From Chloroflexota bacterium (GTDB taxonomy: Bacteria > Chloroflexota > Chloroflexia > JAMDCE01): a DNA stretch of 5,202 bases. The notes beneath the pieces are model-generated. The model saw only the letters and a list, made by a program, of their open reading frames with translations, was not told the origin of the DNA and made no database searches. The position numbers and the translations under genes were made by a program. The stretch's first letter is position 1. Each line of letters starts with the position of its first letter. Below are positions 4,806-5,202 of the stretch, in pieces. The stretch lies in contig JAMDCE010000077.1 of NCBI GenBank assembly GCA_023489135.1, forward strand, positions 1-5,202. Reading direction: 5' to 3'.

Positions 4806-4888
4806 GCGGCGCTGATGGGGGCGTCGCAGGACGAAAGGTGTCGATGCCTCTCGGAGGGCGAGTATTGCCTCCGCTGGGCGCTTTTCGT
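4806..4888 (+). ncRNA. candidate structured cis-regulatory RNA, copy B, in the leader of the second cytochrome gene
   Basis: This has the same plan as 3291-3370. Helix 1 is GCGGCGCT (4806-4813) with GGCGTCGC (4820-4827). Helix 2 is GAAAGGTG (4833-4840) with TGCCTCTC (4845-4852), TCGA loop, one A/C mismatch. Helix 3 is GCCT..CGGAGG (4846-4857) with CCTCCG..GGGC (4868-4879) and a 2x2 internal mismatch. The helix 3 loops share GAG-TATTG (copy A GAGTTATTG, copy B GAGTATTG). A closing stem ACGAAAGG/CTTTTCGT (4831-4838 with 4881-4888) is also possible and would compete with helix 2. The T-rich 3' side (CTTTTCG) after helix 3 gives a weak terminator look. The element starts about 75 nt after the predicted transcription start and ends 190 nt before the gene. 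Confidence 0.55.
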
Positions 4889-5063
4889 TGTTGTCGGTCT
4901 GAAGCCATTGATTAACCTCTCGGTGGTCGCCATGTTCGTCCGGTTCCACACGTCTTTGCCCGCGACTCCACCGGGAGGTCAGAATTTGGAAAGGAGGGAG
5001 ATGACTGAGCAAGGAAGCTAGGTAGAGGCAAAGACTCGATGACGTTTTAGAATTTGTCTTGGC

Positions 5064-5070
5064 AAGGAGG
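5064..5070 (+). promoter_or_regulatory. ribosome binding site of the second cytochrome gene
   Basis: AAGGAGG lies 8 nt before ATG at 5079, the same spacing as in the paralog. Confidence 0.85.
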
Positions 5071-5078
5071 AGTGGAAC

Positions 5079-5202
5079 ATGTTTCGAAGCAAACGGTTCT
5101 TGCTTCTTGCAGCCAGTGCCGTCGTGGCGCTAGCCGCGGGAGCATTTTCTCTGACCGCTGCCATGGGGCAGGGAACAGGGCAAGTTTCATCCAACGTTTC
5201 GG
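5079..5202 (+). CDS. paralog of the first cytochrome, N-terminal part (cut by window edge)
   Basis: Forty-one codons are visible from ATG at 5079 to the edge: MFRSKRFLLLAASAVVAL, then a hydrophobic stretch and GQGTGQVSSNVS. By hand count 27 of 41 residues match the start of the gene at 3550, covering the basic N-terminus, the hydrophobic signal or anchor and the first strand of the DUF11-like domain. It is therefore very likely a tandem duplicate and another exported cytochrome, but no heme motif is visible in this part, so heme binding is inferred from the paralog. The nucleotide sequences have diverged at many third positions, so the duplication is not recent. Confidence 0.85.
   Translation, partial: MFRSKRFLLLAASAVVALAAGAFSLTAAMGQGTGQVSSNVS

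Noticed and set aside
4677..5021. Opposed frames (111 codons minus, 75 codons plus) over RNA candidate B
   Set aside because: Both cross the conserved helices, neither has a counterpart over copy A, and composition is unlike the real genes.
1..5202. CRISPR array, tRNA, rRNA or insertion sequence
   Set aside because: No regularly spaced repeats, cloverleaf, rRNA-like blocks, transposase or terminal inverted repeats were found.

Overview
The window reads as bacterial chromosomal DNA, G+C-rich by eye, with good Shine-Dalgarno sequences and frequent GTG starts. The gene content suggests an anaerobic or metal-respiring environmental bacterium: an FTR1 iron permease fused to a DUF2318 domain, a DtxR-type metal regulator, a FtsX/MacB-type permease and exported c-type cytochromes. 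An uncultivated Chloroflexota-like or similar deep-branching lineage would fit, but nothing here fixes the taxonomy.

Left half (1-2260): an iron-transport operon on the minus strand. A GTG-started FTR1-DUF2318 fusion (775-2070) is followed by a FtsX/MacB-type ABC permease that runs off the left edge (652 to 1). The order resembles the known FTR1 / DUF2318 / FtsX-permease clusters of bacterial iron uptake (the Campylobacter p19 type). A near-consensus promoter (TTGACA, 17 bp, TATACT) drives it leftward, and its -10 box lies inside a perfect 20-bp palindrome that looks like a DtxR-family operator. A second promoter facing the other way probably drives the DtxR-family regulator at 2292-2948. The simplest model is metal-dependent repression of the iron-uptake operon plus autoregulation.

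Right half (2949-5202): two paralogous exported cytochrome genes in tandem on the plus strand. The first (3550-4437) is complete: N-terminal signal or anchor, a DUF11-like beta domain, and three c-heme sites, one of them CX4CH. A strong terminator follows. The second (5079 onward) is cut by the right edge after 41 codons, 27 of which are identical to the first. Both have long leaders, and about 180-190 nt before each start lies a similar structured element (3291-3370 and 4806-4888) with compensatory base changes between the copies. I do not recognise this RNA; it is the best candidate here for something undescribed. The second copy has its own good promoter at 4697-4725.

Cautions: a 15-base exact match to the common Illumina adapter lies at 3459-3473, close to a perfect 28-bp palindrome at 3404-3431, so that junction should be checked against raw reads. 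Stretches 2949-3290 and 4510-4696 hold no convincing complete gene.
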